Positions 32,516 to 35,708 of a DNA stretch of 35,708 bases are shown piece after piece (positions within the stretch are counted from its first letter, which is position 1; each line of letters starts with the position of its first letter). A program made the position numbers and the translations under genes. Under the pieces are notes generated by a model that was not told the DNA's origin, did not search any database, and saw only the letters and a program-made list of their open reading frames with translations. Source of the DNA: Nitrospinota bacterium (lineage in GTDB: Bacteria; UBA8248); assembly GCA_028820795.1 (NCBI GenBank), contig JAPPHK010000246.1, forward strand, positions 1 through 35,708, written 5' to 3'.

Positions 32516-33613
32516 TTAAGATTGGACCAGCAGCTGAAATGCGTATCCCGCGACCAGCGAACCCAGTATGCCGCCCGCCAGGTAGATGGCAAGAACTTTT
32601 CGTTTCACCAGCGCCCATACGCCGGCCATGGCGGGGACGCACGTGACGGGACCCGCGATGAGGAAGGCCATGGCCGCGCCCCCGCCCATTCCTGCGGCAA
32701 GAAGCCCCTTGGTGATGGGGATGGCGGCGACGCCCGAGGTGTAAAGCGGAATTCCCACCGCGCTCGCCAGGGGGATCGACCAGGGATTCTCGCGTCCGAG
32801 AATCGCGCCTATCCACGCAGGGTCGATGTAGTGGACGATCAGCGCTTCTAAGAGAAACGCCACGGCCAGCCACTTGGCGAGATAAAGGCCAACGCTCCTC
32901 GCCTGAAGGGCGAATCCGCTCAGAGAAGGCCTGTTCATTCGGGTATCGTCCCGGGCATCTTGCGCCCTCGGCGCGACGATGTTCCTCAACTCGCCATCGA
33001 GCCTCCCGCCCCGCCCGATGAGGTAGGTGGCGTAGCCCGCGGCCGCTCCAAGAACGATGGCGCTGACTAAGCGCGCTATTGCGTAGTCCGTGCCCAGAAC
33101 GCCCGCTGTCAGCACGAATTTCTCGGGACTCATCAGGGGAGAACTGATCCAGAAGGCCATCACGGGTCCCAGCGGCACGCCGCTTGCAAACATGGCGGCG
33201 ATCAGGGGGATGACGCCGCAGGAGCAGAACGGAACCACCGCGCCAACTGCAGACGCGCCGGCGATGGCCATGCCCTGTCGTTTGTCGAACACCGCTTTTA
33301 TCTTGTCCGCGTATCCGGCGACGGTGACCCACGCCGATACCCCCACGCTCAACAGGAAAAAGGGCGCGATGCCCCAGAAGCTGTTCAGCATGAAGAGGAG
33401 ATTTCGTTTGATCTCGGCGGTAATGTGGCCGGCGGAAACCTCGCGAACCGATCCTGTCCACAACATGAGCGCCAGCAACACAACCATCGAAATGAAGCCC
33501 CACAAATAAGGAGAAGTCCATCTGGCTTTCGGTTTGGGCGCGCAGCAGGAGGCCTCATCAGCAGGCGAAGCAGTAGTATCAGCCGCAGGGGCTGTTTTGA
33601 TTTCGGTTATCAT
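32516..33613 (-). CDS. UPF0718 (DUF318/ArsP-type) permease
   Basis: This encodes 365 residues from ATG 33613, with AAGGAG 9 nt upstream. About eight to ten membrane helices are seen. The signature GAVVPFCSCGVIPLIAAMFA with its Cys-Ser-Cys-Gly motif is typical of this permease family, which includes ArsP (organoarsenical export) and related metal transporters. The N-terminus carries SCCAPKPKAR, another possible metal site. The ATG overlaps the marR stop codon by three bases (TCAT on the plus strand), so the regulator and permease are coupled. Together they form a probable metal- or metalloid-responsive efflux pair. The exact substrate is unknown. Confidence 0.82.
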   Translation of the reverse strand: MITEIKTAPAADTTASPADEASCCAPKPKARWTSPYLWGFISMVVLLALMLWTGSVREVSAGHITAEIKRNLLFMLNSFWGIAPFFLLSVGVSAWVTVAGYADKIKAVFDKRQGMAIAGASAVGAVVPFCSCGVIPLIAAMFASGVPLGPVMAFWISSPLMSPEKFVLTAGVLGTDYAIARLVSAIVLGAAAGYATYLIGRGGRLDGELRNIVAPRAQDARDDTRMNRPSLSGFALQARSVGLYLAKWLAVAFLLEALIVHYIDPAWIGAILGRENPWSIPLASAVGIPLYTSGVAAIPITKGLLAAGMGGGAAMAFLIAGPVTCVPAMAGVWALVKRKVLAIYLAGGILGSLVAGYAFQLLVQS

Positions 33614-34095
33614 GAAGAAAACTCCTTGGCGGCGCGCGCGAGTTTTTCTATCGCGCTGACGATTTCTATTTGCTCTTCGGGAGAGAACCTCTCGAGGAGC
33701 GCGCCGTCCTCGAGCGCACAGCCTTCCGATATGGTCGTGTGAAGCGCCTCGCCCGCTTCGCTCAGACTCAAGCAGCACACGCGGCGGTCTCCTTCCTTCA
33801 TACAGCGTTCAATCAGTCCGCGTTCGACAAGCGGGTCCGCGCAACGCGTTACCCCGCTCGGAGTAAGGCGCATTCGCCGGGCGATCACTCCCATGGAGAT
33901 AGGGCCCGCATCCGCGTCCGCGAGCATGTGGAGAAGCGTCCACTGGTTGTGGGTGATATCGTGGCGGCACACAGCTTCTCTATCTGCGGGTTTTTTCTGA
34001 TGGAATAGAAGGTTGAGCGCCACGTGAAGACGCGCGCCGAGGTCGTGGGTTTCAAGCGCTGTCCCCTCGCAACAGGCTTGCGGCGTGATGTCCAT
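33610..34095 (-). CDS. Cysteine-rich MarR-family regulator
   Basis: This encodes 161 residues from ATG 34095, with AGGGGAG upstream; a TTG start at 34182 would add 29 unlike residues. The winged helix is clear (ISMGVIARRMRLTPSGVTRCADPLVERGLIERCM and DRRVCCLSLSEAGEALH). Cysteines are abundant, with CC near the N-terminus (C8, C9) and RC, RC and CC in the DNA-binding domain, which suits thiol-, metal- or arsenic-sensing. It is coupled to the UPF0718 permease gene and likely represses that operon through the half-sites at 34179-34218. Confidence 0.8.
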   Translation of the reverse strand: MDITPQACCEGTALETHDLGARLHVALNLLFHQKKPADREAVCRHDITHNQWTLLHMLADADAGPISMGVIARRMRLTPSGVTRCADPLVERGLIERCMKEGDRRVCCLSLSEAGEALHTTISEGCALEDGALLERFSPEEQIEIVSAIEKLARAAKEFSS

Positions 34096-34178
34096 TCTTT
34101 TCGAAACTCCCCTATGAATACGCTCTCGGATAATCGTATACGAATCCTTGCCCGGGTGCTGACTTTTATTAATAATTA

Positions 34179-34218
34179 TCAAATATGAAATAAATCAATA
34201 TTTGACTAACTCAAATAT
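34179..34218 (-). promoter_or_regulatory. Probable MarR operator array
   Basis: Three copies of one 8-bp half-site are seen: TCAAATAT (34179-34186), ATATTTGA (34198-34205) and TCAAATAT (34211-34218). The last two form a perfect palindrome around CTAAC. The first and third begin 32 bp apart, about three helical turns. The array is in the AT-rich DNA 84-124 nt upstream of the marR start. MarR proteins bind such dyads, so autorepression is expected. Confidence 0.5.
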
Positions 34219-34280
34219 ATATTCGTTCAACTTTCCAGTCAAGTGGTTTTTTCATTTTTTCTGAAAGCAGGTGGGTTTCG

Positions 34281-34323
34281 GGAACAAGACCGGCTTGTTC
34301 CATCACATCACCGCCCCTATACT
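34281..34323 (+). promoter_or_regulatory. Promoter and palindromic operator of the dehI-like gene
   Basis: The -35 TTGTTC (34295-34300) and -10 TATACT (34318-34323) are 17 nt apart. An exact inverted repeat, GGAACAAG (34281-34288) and CTTGTTCC (34294-34301) around ACCGG, overlaps the -35. This gives a leader of about 67 nt to the start at 34397. The palindrome differs from the MarR half-sites, so another regulator may bind. Confidence 0.5.
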
Positions 34324-34396
34324 CTGGGCGAATCTTGCAGCGCCTCACCAAGTTGATGTTGCGCTTTTTGTATTTTTGGCCCAGCAGAGGGAGATT

Positions 34397-35287
34397 ATGA
34401 AACCCATCGCTATCGAGGAAATCACAGAAGATTGCGCCACGGGACGGGTCGCGTCGATTTATGAAGATATGCGTCAGGTGCTCCGCAGCACACAGGTGAA
34501 TCTCATCTATCGCACCCTCGCGGTGCATGAGGACTACTTTTGCGCAGCCTGGGAAGCGCTCAGGCCCAACGCCTCCATCGCTTATTTCGAACGCTGCGCG
34601 GACAACCTGAGGATGCGGATGGCCCCGCCCATGCCGCCCGACGTGCCCGACGTCGGGGAGGAGCTGGAAGACGAATTCGACTATTCGCCAGAGGATATCG
34701 ACGTAGTCGACGGCGTGTTGGACATATACAACGACGCCAATCCCAAGAATCTCATCCTCGTTGCGGCGCTCAAAGGCGCCCTCAACGGCATGAAGATAGG
34801 CGGCATTCGCCCCGGTTCCGAGGCGGATACCGATGAGCTTCCCAAGGGGCCACCCGCCTCGATGCGTGCTGAAAGCCTCGTGGACCCGACCAAGGTCGAT
34901 GATTCTTTGGGTGCTCTGTATGAAGAGATTCGCGATGCGACCGGAGGGTTGGGCAGCGTCTGGCGCGCGCTCGGGCATCATCCCGCCTTCCTGGCGCGCG
35001 TGTGGCCGTTTCTCAAAGAAGAGATGGCGAAAGCGGGCTACCGGATCACCGTCACGCAGGCGCAGGGCGCTGCGGCGGCCGCGGCGCAGGAGTTTCCCTT
35101 CGCCGTCGATCTGGGCAGGGAGCGGGTGGCGGCGCTGGGGCTTTCCGAAGGCGAGATCGATGCGATTGATCAGAAGCTCGATCGCTTCATCCACCTCATC
35201 CCCAGAACGAACACCCTGGTTCTCCTCATGAAGGCGGCCCTGGTGGGCGAGGGCAGAGTGCGCAGAAAACCCTTCGAGGGGGAGTAG
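34397..35287 (+). CDS. DehI-like protein (halocarboxylic acid dehydrogenase family)
   Basis: This encodes 296 residues from ATG 34397 after GAGGGAGA. The pattern fits the DehI family: an N-terminal helical repeat (GRVASIYEDMRQVLRSTQVNLIYRTLAV, LRPNASIAYFERCADNLR) and a second, similar half (DSLGALYEEIRDATGGLGSVWRALGHHPAFLARVWPFLK). DehI enzymes remove halogen from 2-haloacids of either configuration. Many genomic homologues have no tested activity, so dehalogenase function here is only inferred. The middle (EELEDEFDYSPEDIDVVDGV) is very acidic. It has its own promoter with a palindromic operator. Confidence 0.72.
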   Translation: MKPIAIEEITEDCATGRVASIYEDMRQVLRSTQVNLIYRTLAVHEDYFCAAWEALRPNASIAYFERCADNLRMRMAPPMPPDVPDVGEELEDEFDYSPEDIDVVDGVLDIYNDANPKNLILVAALKGALNGMKIGGIRPGSEADTDELPKGPPASMRAESLVDPTKVDDSLGALYEEIRDATGGLGSVWRALGHHPAFLARVWPFLKEEMAKAGYRITVTQAQGAAAAAAQEFPFAVDLGRERVAALGLSEGEIDAIDQKLDRFIHLIPRTNTLVLLMKAALVGEGRVRRKPFEGE

Positions 35288-35353
35288 GTTGCCAATACAT
35301 CCGTAACGCTCTCGGCGCGCGCTTCTGAAAAACAGCAAATTCCCCAGCGCCTC

Positions 35354-35381
35354 TGGACATTTCCGATGTTTTCCTTATACT
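35354..35381 (+). promoter_or_regulatory. Promoter of the small RNA candidate
   Basis: The -35 TGGACA (35354-35359) and -10 TATACT (35376-35381) have a 16-nt spacer. The -35 differs from consensus at one base. It reads toward the structured DNA that follows and not toward any coding gene. Confidence 0.55.
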
Positions 35382-35387
35382 GAAACG

Positions 35388-35536
35388 CTCAATATTAAAT
35401 TTGGGGAGAAGGGGGGCGCTCGCGGGGCGGGGCCGTAAGGCCCCTGCGCATGCATTTGCGAGTCTTCTGGTCAGTGCGGTCGTCACTGGCCGTCTTCTCA
35501 TATCCGCCAGAGCGCCGATTGCGCGCTTTTTTCTTT
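35388..35536 (+). ncRNA. Unassigned small RNA candidate
   Basis: About 150 nt lie between a good promoter and an intrinsic terminator with no plausible coding frame. Two strong hairpins are seen: GGGGCC-GTAA-GGCCCC at 35429-35444, with a GNRA tetraloop, and GGTCAGTG/CACTGGCC at 35469-35491 around a 7-nt loop (one wobble). CTCGC (35419-35423) can pair with GCGAG (35458-35462) to enclose the first hairpin. I do not recognise it as 6S, SRP, RNase P or tmRNA. The tRNA-Arg gene follows with its own promoter. Confidence 0.5.
35511..35536 (+). terminator. Intrinsic terminator of the small RNA candidate
   Basis: AGCGC (35511-35515) pairs with GCGCT (35523-35527) around a 7-nt loop, followed at once by TTTTTTCTTT. 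It lies 130 nt after the promoter -10 box and ends the candidate transcript. Confidence 0.55.
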
Positions 35537-35573
35537 CAGACTGCTTGCGTGAGACGGGAGTCCTCAACGAGCG

Positions 35574-35602
35574 TTGTTGACGACCTGGATTTGTGATATT
35601 TT
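35574..35602 (+). promoter_or_regulatory. Predicted promoter of tRNA-Arg
   Basis: The -35 TTGTTG (35574-35579) and -10 TATTTT (35597-35602) have a 17-nt spacer. The tRNA begins 65 nt downstream of the -10 box, leaving a short leader for processing. Confidence 0.4.
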
Positions 35603-35667
35603 CTCAGGCCTTTCGGGCGGAAAGCGGCGCCTGCGAATGGGTCGCCACGGAAGAGTCGCCGAGTCGG

Positions 35668-35708
35668 GCGCCCGTAGCTCAGCCGGATAGAGCAACGGAC
35701 TTCTAATC
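35668..35708 (+). tRNA. tRNA-Arg (anticodon UCU), truncated by the window end
   Basis: The acceptor 5' strand GCGCCCG is followed by TA, the D arm (GCTCAGCCGGATAGAGC), A, and the anticodon arm CGGAC-TTCTAAT with the anticodon TCT. The sequence stops at C just after the loop, so the 3' half is outside the window. The visible half matches the usual bacterial tRNA-Arg(UCU) layout. Confidence 0.92.

Noticed and set aside
35226-35567. A 113-codon minus-strand frame before the tRNA gene
   Set aside because: It is proline- and arginine-rich, overlaps the end of dehI and the structured RNA candidate, and has no domain.

Overview
The window is a high-GC chromosomal segment of an uncultured Gram-negative bacterium. 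The Gram-negative call rests on an RND efflux pump with its adaptor, a lipoprotein paired with a Slam-type outer-membrane protein, and a TatA protein. CaiB-type CoA transferase, acyl-CoA dehydrogenase, MaoC hydratase, a UGA-containing AhpD-like gene and a DehI-like dehalogenase suggest a metabolically broad, probably marine or soil, proteobacterium-like lineage. The sequence alone does not fix the phylum. Intergenic spaces carry a family of small repeats with GGGGYTGTTGAAAA ends, which resemble miniature inverted-repeat elements.

Layout. 1-1400: repeat-rich DNA, a duplicated gene tail and a DUF169 gene (-). 1921-5632: a tandemly duplicated leader, a TbpB-like lipoprotein with a long alanine-rich stalk, then Slam. 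5690-6047: two small repeat elements. 6066-7477: a Cache-type secreted protein (-) and an MntA/HepT toxin-antitoxin pair (+). 7516-8986: a beta-hydroxyacid dehydrogenase and an acidic hypothetical. 9012-9774: a VapBC-type pair under a palindromic promoter. 10031-13342: CaiB, acyl-CoA dehydrogenase and MaoC, interrupted by a repeat element. 13388-14777: a frameshifted small membrane protein and a Panacea-type (DUF4065) toxin-antitoxin pair. 14992-16397: a class V aminotransferase and tatA. 16457-20894: a molybdenum-cofactor block (structured leader with terminator, moeA, a moeA-PBP fusion, moaA). 20980-22559: an AT-rich stretch and an orphan AAA ATPase. 22738-27390: an RND adaptor and pump. 27491-28827: rph and rdgB. 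28936-29613: an AhpD-like selenoprotein. 29808-31432: a secreted hypothetical and an AT-rich SGNH hydrolase. 31521-34095: a TIM-barrel isomerase, a UPF0718 permease and MarR (all -). 34281-35287: a dehI-like gene with its own palindromic promoter. 35354-35708: a promoter-to-terminator small RNA candidate and the start of tRNA-Arg(UCU).

The strongest unusual signals are: (1) an in-frame UGA at the second cysteine position of an AhpD CxxC motif, followed by a hairpin with a GGUC loop, which indicates selenocysteine; (2) a 142-nt multi-helix RNA domain closed by a perfect 8-bp stem, followed by an intrinsic terminator, upstream of moeA, which looks like a cofactor riboswitch; (3) a lipoprotein/Slam surface-export pair with a duplicated, hairpin-rich leader; and (4) an unassigned small RNA between a good promoter and a terminator next to a tRNA gene.
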